This document shows positions 35,131 to 46,375 of a DNA stretch of 64,000 nt, one piece after another. Where the stretch lies: NCBI GenBank assembly GCA_011800155.1, contig JAALGH010000019.1, forward strand, positions 1-64,000, in the 5' to 3' direction. Position 1 is the first letter of the stretch. Each line of letters begins with the position of its first letter. Both the position numbers and the translations under genes were made by a program. The notes under the pieces were generated by a model. It did no database searches. It was not told the origin of the DNA and saw only the letters and a list, made by a program, of their open reading frames with translations. The stretch is from Flammulina velutipes. Lineage: Eukaryota; Basidiomycota; Agaricomycetes; Agaricales; Physalacriaceae.

Positions 35131-35249
35131 ACCACTTTGACTGTGATTCACTGGTTGCAGCCAGTAGGTTTGGGTCAAACTGACTGGTTGTAACTGGGAA
35201 ATTTGCCAAGTGGCCCACTAGATGTAACCAGTGGGGGACAGTCAAAGGC
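35131..35249. repeat. Short imperfect hairpin at the candidate block end
   Basis: CACTTTGACTGTGATTCACT at 35132 is mirrored on the other strand by CCTTTGACTGTCCCCCACTG near 35248-35229. Inside are GACTGGTTGTAACTGG and the TIR-like AAATTTGCCAAGTGGCCCAC. Confidence 0.4.
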
Positions 35250-35299
35250 TACAGCAAGGGTTGTGTATGGCGTAACTGCAAGGTGGTCAGAAGACCCTT

Positions 35300-36184
35300 C
35301 CGCAAAGCGGAAGATAGATCTTTACCTCTCTCCGGGTATGTCAGATTCATCGCTATGCTTTTGGGCACACCGACTTCATCCAGTTCGAGATTTGGGTCAC
35401 CAGTAATAACCGTTCGCGCAGAAAAGTTGACACGTTTGCCCATCAGGTTGCCACGAAGACGACCTTCTTTGCCCTTTAGATGTGCACGGATCGCCTTGAT
35501 GGGCAGACCCGATTTCTGGAGTGCTTGCAGAATACCAGCGATGTCGTTGTCCATATATGTCGCGACGTGAAACTACGCATAATTAGTCACGAAAGATAAT
35601 GAGACATGGAGTCGCACATACCTGCAGAAGTTGTTCGAATTCATTGACGACGTGGGCAGGAGCACCTTCCTGCTCGCTCGCATCGGTGTACACTAGCAGA
35701 CACCTTGATGATATCGATAAGTTGGGAAGTCAGATCGTCTTCTTGAAGGGGGCGCATGCTTCTGATGGGGTGAACGGCCTTTTATCAGGCCGTGCAGACT
35801 TGATTTCCTGTGTGAGCGTCAGTAACGAGGAACTTGAGGACAGCTTGGTCATCACTTACGTCGTCGTCGTCCTTATACTTTTTGTATCGTACAAAGAGCT
35901 TCATCGAGCTTGCGTTTCACCATGCTCTCGAACAATTCTGGAATCGTCATACCGGGCGACGGCTTTGAACAGATTTGACATCGACCAACGTCGACGTGGA
36001 GCTCGTCCTTATCCCACTGGCAGAACTCGCCAGGCAGCTGCTCGCTACAGTCACCGATGACTAGCGTCCCGAGCTCCAGGATGACACCTCCAGATACGAG
36101 TGAGTGAAAGCCTGGGATGGTAATGTGGTAAGCAAGGCTCAATCCACATACAGCCGGACGCTTACCTTTTTCGAAAACTTCCAT
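35300..36184 (-). pseudogene. RPB1 upstream part (RNA polymerase II largest subunit), pseudogene
   Basis: From about 35770 downward the minus strand reads MRPLQEDDLTSQLIDIIKVS, then, after a one-base shift near 35685, EQEGAPAHVVNEFEQLLQ, an intron, and [20 protein letters not shown] through [20 protein letters not shown] to LTYPER followed by a GT donor near 35326. This is the RPB1 clamp/core segment that directly precedes the part found at 20606-22555. Upstream (35873-36184) is a less clear stretch that includes SPGMTIPELFESMVKRKLDEA, resembling a later RPB1 segment that also occurs near 21370, so the region is rearranged. With a frameshift and no N-terminus it is a pseudogene. Confidence 0.8.
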
Positions 36185-36510
36185 GATGGTGCTGGCCCAT
36201 AGATTAGCACCCAGAGCGTATCCGTAACGATTACACAGTCGACAGAGTAGCGAAAAACGCTCCGGATGGGGGTTTGCTCATGTTCCTTGGCGGGTTCCTC
36301 GTCAGGATGGTCCAAGTGATTAGAGACAAACTAACAACGTCGTTAGCGTGGTCGAAAGACGTTGGAAGAGCAGTTGCATATCATGCTTCCGGCTGGGAGA
36401 GAATGACAAAGACGCTGAGTTTTCATACCATAGAGGGTAACGCGCATTTATCCTAAAGCTTTACATGTTCCATGCATTATGTCGCAGCTGGCAGCTTAGG
36501 GTGATTTTTT
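36185..36510. other. Unassigned stretch
   Basis: No recognisable coding sequence on either strand. Confidence 0.35.
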
Positions 36511-38054
36511 CTAGCGTTGGGTCTTCCGCAGGCCAGTACCCGTTGCGTTGTCTGCCTCGCGGTAAAAGTTCAAAAGCAAGGCGACAGAGAACGAGTTTGA
36601 GCGGTGAAGATGGGTAACCGCGTCAAAGTTGGTGGCAAGGAAGATAGAGAATAGACCGGGCCGATCTTCCCCGCTACCACCAACGGTACGGCGTGTCGAG
36701 ACGGATACAGGCAATCATCTCATCTTTTCCACAGCTTCCTAGACCATCCGCGGATGCCCAGGTGGTGGGTGCCGCGAGGGGGAGGTCAAGAAACGCGCGG
36801 GGAGGAGAGGTCATTCCGAGAACAGGATGAAGCAGGTGTAGAAGTACACCAAAATATCTGGATGTATACCCCGTAACTCGCGGAGACGCCAGCGTTCTAG
36901 CGAGGTTGGCTGTTGCAGAAAACGAGGGGATGATTGAGTACGTTGCCGATCCATTCGCAGGCCAATCCCCCAACGTAGACGCAGAAGCGGTCCCAGCGTA
37001 TGAGAGCAACCCTCCGCGTCCTGACTGGTGTATCGTAGTCGACGTAGCGAGTCTCGCCAGGGATAACGATGCGGAGGGGAAGCTCGGTGAATGTCCAACC
37101 CTTCTTCCGTGTTTCGCTATCCGACGTCTTTTCCAGAGCTATGATATCATGGATGCCGTCCTGGTTCACGTATCCCCACGGTTTCTTCGATTTGCGGACA
37201 CCGCCATTGTAGGCTACGCACAGTAATTGGCCGGAGGACAGGGAGTCCAGAAAGGCGTCTCGCGGAGAGGCCGGCGCAAGAGAGTCCCGGAGATAGGAAG
37301 GGAGGAAGGAGAAGATGAGAGAATGAGCTCGACCAAGATCGTCTTGTGGGAACGCTTGTCGTTTCGCCCATATGGGCAGGTCTTCGTTGTCTGTAGATTC
37401 CTCTGTCTCCGCGTGCTCCTCCATGTCATCTGGCTCCTCGGTGATCTGAGTGTCGAGCATACCAGTTGACACCCGACGGTCGGTATTGGCAGCGAGAAGT
37501 AGACCAAGATTCCGTGGTTCTGCGTCACCAGCGCTGATGCCACGATCTGCCGTTCCTTTTCCAGTTCCGCTGACTTGACGTCCTGCCTATAGAGCCATCC
37601 ATTTCCTACGACCAATTTCTTGTCCCAACCCTCCTTGTGCTCTTCCTCCGCTTCCCGATCCTCAGTATCGTCCTCCCAAACAGGCACGCTTTCGTACCTC
37701 TCCTGCACTTTGACAAGCGAAAAGGAGACAGCTGCGTCCGCATCCACTTCGTGGACATGAGGATGGCCATCTTCAGAGACTGGCAGATCTGATGAGCCAC
37801 TGCTCGGACTAGCCATGCCATTCCTTGAGTGACGGCCATCACTCTGGGCATCGCATGCATCGTCGCGGAGGGGTAGACGGCTGCTCTCTTCCAAGGCACG
37901 AAGAGCAGACCGGCGGATGAGAGTAATGGGAATAGTTGCGTACGGCACGCACGGCCGTCGTAGTGAGTTTGAGGACATGCAGTACGTCAAATTGCGATGC
38001 ACCCAGAGACGCGGCGCTATCGCCGATCTGCCAAGCATGGGAGACGGAATTCAA
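36511..38054 (-). pseudogene. Degraded conserved fungal gene (WAKR...SGQLLCVAYN motif)
   Basis: The minus strand reads an acidic segment (SVPVWEDDTEDREAEEEHKE, KKLVVGNGWLYRQD) in one frame. Near 37545 the sense continues in another frame with NEDLPIWAKRQAFPQDDLG, then DSLSSGQLLCVAYNGGVRKS and KPWGYVNQDGIHDIIALEK near 37130, and GWTF near 37090. After that a third frame has GMTSPPRAFLDLPLA and KDEMIACIRLDTPYRWW, ending at 36674. The YN..VR.S.KPWG..N.DGIHDI string is one I associate with an uncharacterised family of Agaricomycetes, weakly reminiscent of calponin-homology proteins. At least two frameshifts make it a pseudogene unless unusual introns are present. Confidence 0.45.
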
Positions 38055-38399
38055 GTCTTCGACTACGCCAGGAAGAAGGGAGTCGGATCCGTGTCGAACG
38101 TCTTGACGAACGAAGGAAATGCCTGGGAATGAGGCTCTGGGAATGCTGAGAACGCGGGGAAATTTTGCCAGCGAACAAAGAATGTGGGAACGCGTGGCAT
38201 CACACAGAAGGCCACAGGGATAGTCGTTGCCGTCGCGGAGGAGAGTGAGAACGGCGAGAGATCGTGGTGGTCGGGTTCAAGGAGCGGAGCTTCCCATCAA
38301 GACTCTACCTCATCTTAGAGCTCTGGCTCGAGGGCGCATGAGCTACCGGAAATGTGGACAGGCGAAGGCGGATCGCAGCCTCTTCCGCCTCGACGTCGA

Positions 38400-39504
38400 A
38401 GCAGACGAGAGGTGGAAGGAAGGGGTGGAGACGAGGGGCGGCGAAGGCGGCGAAGGTCGGATAGGTAGAGGAATTCCAAAACTCCGGGAGTCCGCTGAGT
38501 AGCGACGCCCCGACGTCGGTTTTAGGGTAGAGGGGAAGAGTCGCGGGTCAAGAAGGAGTTGAGGAGACCAAGGTCTCCTCTCCCCAGCGCCTTCGCAGAT
38601 GGAACCCTCTTCAGCCCACCCTCTTCTCGTCGTTCCTCTTCGCCCATCGCTGGTCGACATGTTCGCCCATCGACGGGGGATACGGGCGCGTATTTGGTAT
38701 CGGGATCGTCGGTAGGATAGGAAGGCCAGAAGAAGCCAAACTTGAATGGGCACAGCTCTTGCGCAGAACAGGATGCGACACCTTCGAGCTCATCGAGGTC
38801 GAAGAGGAAAATGGTGAGGGTGCGGGAGGGCGCCGTTGGAAGAGGCGGTGTAGAGGGTTAGGCCATCCCAGGACCTGATGGATGAATCAGTCAGACGAAC
38901 AAGGGGGAGGTGTCGACGTACCAGCCAAGATTGACTAACGGTCTCTCAAACTCCTCCTTAGCCACGATAAGCGGCTGTGCGGATATCGTCTGCCACACAG
39001 AGACGAAGGGTCGTCGACGCCCAGAGCTACGAACAAGCAGAAGTTCAGGGGGGGCGATTGGGTGTCGGGTTTACGAAAGGCGACGGGAGCCCTTTTGCAG
39101 GACAATGTTGAACATTGGGGAGACAATAGCGGGGCGGCATAGCGTATCGCTCGAGCACCACACGATAGCGTGTTGGGTTCCAGTAGCGGGAGATGTGCCA
39201 AAAGTAGGATACGTCCATATAGAAATATATTAACGTCCTAGTAGCGGGAAGGTTAGCCTGCATCTAAACGAACGCGGACAAAAGCGCACCTGTTTACGTC
39301 GTGGAAAGGCGCATCCGTTTGACATGACGTTGACCAATCCAGAGTAGTGTAGGGGTCCGAAGACAGCGAAGGCACCGTCCGCTCAGTGTCCTCCCACTCC
39401 ATCGAGTTCTTTGAAGAGCGATGGCTAAACGATGTCGGAGCTAGCGCATGTGTCATCTGCAGGTGCCCGTGCGGTGGGTGACGCGTAGGGAAAGTCGAGA
39501 ACAC
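38400..39504 (-). pseudogene. HIRA/Hir1-like WD40 histone-chaperone gene remnant
   Basis: Going down the minus strand: a stretch near 39020 reads LFVALGVDD; QPLIVAKEEFERPLVNLGW is at about 38985-38925, followed by a normal 46-bp GT-AG intron; then SWDGLTLYTASSNGAL near 38860; then, in another frame, LDELEGVASCSAQE and KFGFFWPSYP near 38800-38720. These match, from memory, the end of the WD40 domain of Hir1/HIRA (ALGxDDRSVSVW, RPLIVAKxxFER, SWDGLTLYxxSSDGT, DPEELEG). The parts upstream (39250-39504) and downstream are too decayed to follow. Several frameshifts make it non-coding. The intact protein would act in replication-independent histone H3-H4 deposition in the nucleus. Confidence 0.6.
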
Positions 39505-40080
39505 GGGAGGAGGTTGAGATGGAGAGGTCGTTCGGCGTTTTCACAGGTTTAATTCGCGGGACACCTCCCTCTTCCTCCCGGAGACGAGAGTACGTCTTGG
39601 CGGCACGAAACGTTGAAGTGAGAGCGACAGTGGTCCACTCTGGCGATAGGGTATGCCCTCGGACGGGCGTACACCGCGAACGTCGTCAGCAGGGATTGCA
39701 ACAGCGGGAGGGTAGGACGTGGGTGTGCTAGACACGGAGTGGCTTTAGGAACCCGTGACAAGTTAAGAGGGAATGTACCGTTAGAGTTAGAGCCTCATAG
39801 ATATCAAATCTATGCAAGGCGGTCTCCAAATAGGATTCGCCTCCGCGGAAAAGGGTGACCTGCAAAAAAGACAGAAAAAATGCGAAATTAGACAGGACAC
39901 TAGGTGTCCTGCCGAGACCGCTTCCAGCTCATTGTCGATAGACTGGAATTCCGAGGGAACCCAGCCATTACCCCCTCGAGGAGGCTCTTCTCACTTTGGC
40001 ACGGTCTAAGGAAAGGAGTGACGCCGGGCATTTGCCAAAGATCAACGCCATCAACAACTCCCTTAATCCTCACCATCGCG
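39505..40080. other. Unassigned stretch between the HIRA remnant and the protease gene
   Basis: No recognised protein. May contain the 5' exon of the following gene. Confidence 0.35.
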
Positions 40081-40144
40081 ATGGGACATAACAAACGTTG
40101 CCGTAGTTCAGGCGCTCAGCCTTCAAGCAAACGCGCACGACCTA

Positions 40145-41487
40145 TTGGCAAGGTTGAAGAGGGTATTAAAACTCCATCACAGAGGGGTAGAGCCTGATCC
40201 CGTCACAGTGAAGGAAGCGAGCTACAGCATAGCGGTGCGCTGGCCCGAACTGGCCATGAGTCCTCCACTAGAAAACCTGGAGGCATGCATCCACTATCTC
40301 TCTGACCGTTTCTGTGATGCCCACGCCGTCCTGGAAGAATACCCGTCCCCGACCCTCGAGGATTACTTGCGTCTACATGAACGTCACCTGGAGGTAATAC
40401 GGATGGAGGTGGAACTGACACAGGCTGCCAATGCTAGTGGACAGGATATTGCTGCACTTCAGTCTCTTCTTGAGGACCTGGAGAGTTCATTGTCAGACGC
40501 GCTATTTGTTTTACCAGTCAAGCAGCCCAAGATGCTGGAGGAATATATTCTTCAGGTTGGTACCTCCTCCAAGCGCAGCTTCTGATTGACTCATGCTATT
40601 CAGGTCAAGCTCTACGCTGAGCAACGCCTACCTAACGTCATTGGTATCCCAAAGCTAGACCGCGATGGTATCACCCGGTTGGATAATTTCAAGATCGGGA
40701 GTCAGCTAAGCGACGAAATCGTGAATTACATGGTTAACTCTTGGAGTGCTCTCGGAGATCCTGCACTGGTTCTTCTTGAGAGTTGGTTTTCCGCACGTCA
40801 TCTACTTCAGGATGGGAAGCCGTTGTCAAGTCCTGATCCACGAAAGACACGAGATAGGATACATCGTCTGTTTGGACAGAAGGTGAGTAAATCTGGTTTC
40901 CCAATCCTCGCTCTTAGTTCCTCTTCAGACAAATGTCCCTCCGGATATGTCGCAGTGGCGCCGTTTTATTGTTCCCATCTTTAAGCCAGTGGAAGAACAC
41001 TGGGCCCTGCTCATAGCCGACTTTGAGATAGGCATCATCTGTGTACTAGACAGCTTCCCTCTGAATGATATGGAGACCTTTAACCGAACTCTATGCATGG
41101 TGCGTCCTTGTTTTAAAGAGAAATTCAGTATATTGATTTGCGCAGAATATGATGGCCATTTTAGAGCTCTGGTGGAAGTATAAAGGAGCAGATTCTGGAC
41201 CAGAGCTGCGATATGTACAAGCTAAGGTATAGTCTTCTATTGGTTTTGGATACCGAGGTTCACACTTGTTAAAGGTTCCTCATCAAGGAAGGTCCGTGGA
41301 TTGTGGCTTTCATCTACTAGCGTGGATAGAGGCCATGCTTTTCTCTGACCCCATTCCCACAACGGATAGAGAGGATACTTCAATCACCTTCGAGTATCTA
41401 AAGCATGGAGCACAGAGTAATGTGGTGGGATATAGACTGCATTTTTTGGCAGAGATACACTGTTTTCTGGAATACGACTTTCATTAG
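40145..41487 (+). CDS. Ulp1-like cysteine protease (peptidase C48 type)
   Basis: Exons to about 40556, about 40605-40883, about 40929-41099, about 41147-41226 and about 41275-41487 join in one frame. A helical N-terminal region is followed by the protease core: the catalytic His in KPVEEHWALLIADFE near 41000, the Asp in CVLDSFPLND near 41045, the oxyanion Gln in VPHQGRSVDCGFHLL near 41283 and the Cys in the same motif near 41301. This is the His-Asp-Gln-Cys order of SUMO/Ulp1-type deconjugating enzymes. All four residues are present, so activity is plausible. The first ATG is not settled: the frame is open upstream of 40145 without an obvious start, and an ATG at 40081 is in another frame. 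Ulp1-like genes often travel with eukaryotic DNA transposons. It is convergent with the gene ending at 41716. Confidence 0.8.
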
Positions 41488-41715
41488 AAATAATGTAGGG
41501 CACTAGTTTTCTGGGTAGACCGAGTATGAAGACGGATATCACTGTATTTCAGATGCGTAAAACTTGTAGGATAACATCCAAAGGGTCTCCTGTAACACAT
41601 AAAGAGAGACATGAGAAGGCTAATTATAGTAGAGTAAAATAATCTGTACGTAGAACTATGCGACAGATTAAAGAATGTGACGACATTATCATAAATTCAA
41701 GTGTACATATAAAAG
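41488..41715. other. Short 3'-3' intergenic stretch
   Basis: AT-rich, shared terminator region of two convergent genes. Confidence 0.4.
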
Positions 41716-44700
41716 TCAGGCCATGTCATACATACCAGCGTTTGTGTCTCCCTCCTGCTTGAAAGGGCAGAATGACTCATGAAGCCATAGATGCGCAGTT
41801 GGGACCACACTAGAAGGCAGGGCAAGAGCCTCATCCATCAGAGCGATAACGCTAGTGGAAAGGTATACGTCAACTTTCTTATCACAGACATGAATGTAGG
41901 GAGGTGGAAGAAAGCTGCTGTCATTGCTGTTCGATCTGTCACGAGCGGGAGGTCTTTTGAATTCAATCTGGTATAACACATCAGCAAGAAAATTTGAATA
42001 CGAGTTGGAAGAACACAAACTAGAATCTGACTTAGCAGGTTTGTGCCAGTCACTTCTCTGACAAAGGACTTTGCTCGGAAAGCGGGTGTATCTTCCGCGA
42101 TAGCTCTTTGTGTGGAAGTTGTGCGTTCAAGAACACTGGGATGGTCTGGGTGGCCACTACGGCCGATATAGTCTTTGAAGACTTTAATAAACCTATTCTC
42201 GTCGCGAGAGAGCCCAGCCGTAGTTTCTCTAGGCAACCACATAATCTTGTCACAGACAGCCTCCGCAGATGTGACACAAGCAGGTGCCAGATTGTCAATC
42301 AGGTGTTTAGTGTCGCGACCCATTGCCTGTATAACCCAATTAGTAAATAAAGCATTTTCAATAAAAGTAAGAAATACCTTGATAAAGGACCAAGACGTGC
42401 GCTGGCCTAAGGAAATATCAAGACCTTTGCGCATGGCCTGCACCGCAGCCTGACTGTCAAAGTCCAGTCCAAAAGGAAGTCCAAGAAGGATAGAATATAA
42501 AGCTTGACAGCGCAGATTATCCACGGTTTCTTGATCAAAATCTTGAAGATCCTCAGTCTAAAATCGTTTAATGAGTGGGAAGAGAAACAAGGTAGGAATA
42601 TCTACCGTCATGCCAACAATGTCAGAGAGGAGAGTAGCAAAACCTTCCCGAACTCTGGGAGTTGCATCGAACGGTATACTAGGCTGCTGTCCCGGAAGCC
42701 AGCACTTCATTAGGTTGGCCACCTCAGGGTAATACTCCCGATACCAGTCACTGTCGTCAATGGTATCTATACCCTGGACGATGGCCTGAAGGAAGATAGG
42801 TGACAGACATTCCGGAAGGACACCTAGTTGAGTGATGTAGATCGCAATAATGGCTCCATGAATTGTGCAAGTGGCCAGACGGGAGGGAGTAGAGGGAAGT
42901 CCAAGTCGTAGGTACTTGAAGTCTTCTCCTATCCAGATGGATTTGGCCTTGAAGATGGACTCCTCGCTCATCAGGAAATGCCCTCCTGCTCTCGGTTAAC
43001 CTAAGTCTATCAGGTACACTTAGGTTACTCAGGTGCAGCTAAACCTGAAGACAAGGTTCAGATCAAGGTTAGACCTGAAGCAGACTGAGGTGAACTAATA
43101 GTAACACTAAGTATACCTCGAACAACTAAAGTATACTGTAGGTATTGTCTTGTCTTGAACCTTTACTGCCTGGAAACTTATGTATAACTTCAGGTATAGT
43201 CTTGTGCTCAAGCTTAGCTGAAGGTTTACAAGAGGAATCCTTCAGTTCATCCTCAAGCAGTAACTAGAGGTCTCAATAATACTTGACATTTCAGTTAAAG
43301 ATAGCAGAAAATAAATGTCTCATTAAAAGCAATAGTATAATATAATGATTGAATAATAAAAGAAGAAATACTAGAAGAAAGAGTAGGTCAGTCAAGAATC
43401 AAGTCAAAAGAGCAAGAAACATACCAGAAGAGCACACACAATCAAGAGTAAACGCCTTTGAAGAAGAGACAATGATTAGCAATCATAAGAAAAGAAGAAG
43501 TAAGTCCACATACTAAGAGAACATTCAAGACTTGAAGATTTAAAGAGAGAACATGGAGAAAGGAGGTCAAGAAAGGAATGATGGAATCAGAGCTCAGCTC
43601 TGGTTTAAATACCAACATGAAGTCACATGACCAGGGCAGAGGGTTTGGGTCCGGAGGTCCGGACCTAAATTGCCTGCCTGTTGGACTTGATCAATTCTTG
43701 ATTCTTGATTTCTCACTGTTCAATCAATAACTCTCTGGGACTTGCATGGAAGATAGCAGACCTATATATGGTTGGAAAGCGTTTAATTAGGGCTACAAGA
43801 CGAGCCTATAACCGTGGGAAAATAAGGGGTGCAGCTCCGGCCATAAGCCATTCAATCAATTCTCTGTTTCTTGTGTTCAAGCAATAGCACTACTACACTT
43901 GACTGGAAGGTATAAGTATTATATACTGTCAGAAAGCGTTTAATTAGGCCTACAAAACGCTTATATAATCATTGGAATCGCAGGGACGCACCACAAGTTA
44001 TAGGCAAAATACATGATTTTACTCGGATTTCTCTAGTAATAGTATCTATCCTATTATACAGTAATTAGACAACAAGTGCCAGAGTCTAGTCCTGTTGAAG
44101 ACTGTTGGAATACTTTGGGTAATCTGTAAGTAGTACAAGGCAGGTCTGAGGTGTACTTTGGATAACTAAGGTTTGACTTGTTGCATTGATATCTTGAAGT
44201 TGGCTCTGAGATACCTGAGTTTCTTGGTAGTTGATGTTCAACCTGGTACTGTCCTATGCAAACTGAATGACACTATAGATTATTAGATAGCAGTTCTGTT
44301 GGCCTCTGTAAACCTAGGTATGCTTAGGTGCTTGAGGCTTACCAGGCTGGCTAGGTCTGCCATAGTTAGCTTGAGGTAGAGTCTTCATACTAGATTAAAC
44401 CTACTGTTAACTGAGGCCAGGTAGCCCTTTCCTGATGCTCATGACAATGAGCTCCCTTGCAGGGCCAGTGCCAACACCTCTACCACTGTTTTCACTTATC
44501 AGTATAGGTCGACCGAGTAAGAGAATAAGCTTACACTTTCACCCACATATTCCTTCGAACTAACAAACGCTGGATACAGGTACCTTGGTTCTCGAAAACA
44601 ATGCCAATGTCAGCAACGGTAGATACTTGAAGCTCTTGTCCAATCCAACCCTTGAACCAGGTGACGACTTCAGCCATACTCATACTCTCTAGAGTGTGAA

Positions 44701-46375
44701 GCTTGGATTGGGCCATAGTCGACATGGCGATATGACCTTCAAGAATTCTACTCAGATCATGGACAGTCTGAGGAGAGACGTCGAACTCTGCTGAGTCAAT
44801 TCTGCGGCGTTGAGATGGTGGCTGCAGTTGACGAGTTTCCGACTGAAAAATTAATTAGCTCTAATAACAAGAGGGAGCAGTACACATACATCCAGAGAAG
44901 AAGATCTGGAGCGAGTAGCTGGTAAAGTGGGAGCGATAGAGATTGTTGGAGAAAGAGGCGCTAGAGCAGGAGAGGGAGGAGGACAGGAAATAGGAAGATG
45001 TCGATTGGCCTCTGGTATCTCCGAGATCTCATCGTGGTCATCCTCAACGTTATACATAATCTCTTGCGCTAGACATGGATGACCACGTAGCCTAGCCAGG
45101 CCAAATTGGGGACCTGTCAAAGTGTTAGCAGCTCCCTAGGTCTAAAGAGAGTAAAATACGCACCAATAAAAATATTAAAATCTGCAGAGGTGTTATCTGG
45201 ACCGGGTGGAGGTGTCCAGCTGCGAGTGCCATTCTTTCGAACATTGGTAAAACTCCACCATGCGGCTAACTCTGACCCTACGCTGTGCTTGTAATGACGC
45301 ATAGAACCACCATTCCGAGGCTCGTTTCCAGGTGTTAGAAGAATCCAAGGTGTTCGGTGGAATGAGTTAATAGCCCCAAGTGCTGGAGGAAGATGGAGAC
45401 CGATGCGCTCACAGAGACTACGAACCCCAGCAGAAACGCGCTGATAGATAATATTAGGTGCGTCCATGGTTCCAATCTCGATCTTGAAGCAAAGTTGCTT
45501 GGCACGTAGCCGGCCAATCACAACATCATATTTGCGGTGGTTGAGGCGCAAGATAGGGTCTCCGGGAGCATAATCCGGAAGCATATTAGCGTTGTAATAC
45601 TAGAGAGATTATTTAGAAGAGACAAATTGTGAATCAGAGTGACGCACCGGTGTCAGTGGAAGAATGAAAACCTCCACTGATCTCATAACAAAACTGGGAC
45701 CACGGGCAGCAGGATATGAACGTCTGGGACGACCAGACGCACGACGTGTAGTTTGTGAAGGTGGTGCGGCCTCTCCAACTGCTCTTGTCGAGCCAAAAAC
45801 AACAGGGCGATGACGCTCATAGGCATCCACACGTCGTGCATTAGTAGAGGATCCAGTAGCCTGCTCGGGAACGGATGCCTGGAAAGGGCTCATCCAAGAC
45901 GTCACGGATGCGGGGGCAGAGGTAGAGACACTAAGAAAAGAGAAAATTATTAGAATAAGTCGTAGGAATAGAAGCATTGACTTACAGTGGTGCTTGAGCG
46001 TGTCCTTGATAGGAAACATGACAGCCAGTACGAGTACAGCGATCGCCAGTAGTATAAGCTGTCTTTTAAAAAATCAACCAGAGAAAGGGAGAAGCAACTG
46101 AGAGACGTACTCCCTGATACTCTGGACAACCGTTCATTGGGAATCCTCCGCGAGGAGGCAAGGGAGTCTGAGGAGTCTGTGCCTGTGTAGGCGCGGTAAA
46201 AGCATGTTGATCTAGATTATGCCCACAATAGCACAAGTTCGCAGCGCGCTGCATCATTGAAAATTAGTGGCAAAGATAGACACAATATTAATATTGTACT
46301 CACAGTGTCAGCGGTGTACCCGCCACATACGCCAATCTGACAGAGAAGACAGGAGCCTGACTGATAGAGAGCCAT
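41716..46375 (-). pseudogene. Large Cys-rich protein gene with possible HECT-like C-terminus, split by a transposon
   Basis: The ATG at 46375 begins ALYQSGSCLLCQIGVCGGYT, then LCYCGHNLDQH and GDRCTRTGCHV: a zinc-binding-like N-terminus. Then a Pro/Ser linker (45609-45940), a domain with LRLNHRKYDVVIGRLRAKQL (45117-45584), another linker, and near 44560 FENQGTCIQRLLVRRN. The exon continues ENSGRGVGTGPARELIVMS and is broken at 44435 by a 1463-bp element. It resumes at 42971 with EESIFKAKSIWIGEDFKYL and STPSRLATCTIHGAIIAIYI. Introns near 42615-42556, 42378-42328 and about 42005-41950 lead to the TGA at 41716. GTGPAREL followed by an IHGAIIA helix recalls HECT-like ligase domains of basidiomycetes; this is a tentative reading. 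If the element and one target-site copy are removed the frame is continuous. Confidence 0.55.
42972..44434. mobile_element. 1463-bp non-autonomous TIR element, copy 1
   Basis: Ends are CAGGAAATGCCCTCCTG (left) and, on the other strand, CAGGAAAGGGCTACCTG (right). The flanks TCGCTCAT and ATGCTCAT match at six of eight bases, compatible with an 8-bp duplication of the hAT type. The interior is AT-rich with no long frame; the 60-residue frame at 43705 is unlikely to be a gene. A second copy starts at 62961 with the same orientation and a constant offset of 19989. Confidence 0.75.

Larger units (their letters stand above)
22583..35218. mobile_element. Candidate 12.6-kb insertion carrying a KDZ transposase and cargo genes (hypothesis)
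   Basis: The block separates two consecutive parts of one RPB1 pseudogene on the minus strand. The 35300 piece ends at TYPER followed by a splice donor, and the 22555 piece starts at [10 protein letters not shown], which follows directly in RPB1. At the inferred borders there is an imperfect inverted match: GGTGGCCCCTTTGGCAAATTT at 22583-22603 and, on the other strand at 35218-35199, GTGGGCCACTTGGCAAATTT. Inside are five non-transposase genes and one KDZ transposase. No clear target-site duplication was found, so the exact ends are uncertain. Confidence 0.4.

Noticed and set aside
43705..43887. 60-codon frame in the 1.46-kb element, repeated at 63693-63875
   Set aside because: Conserved only because the element is duplicated; no protein family signal and the element looks non-autonomous.
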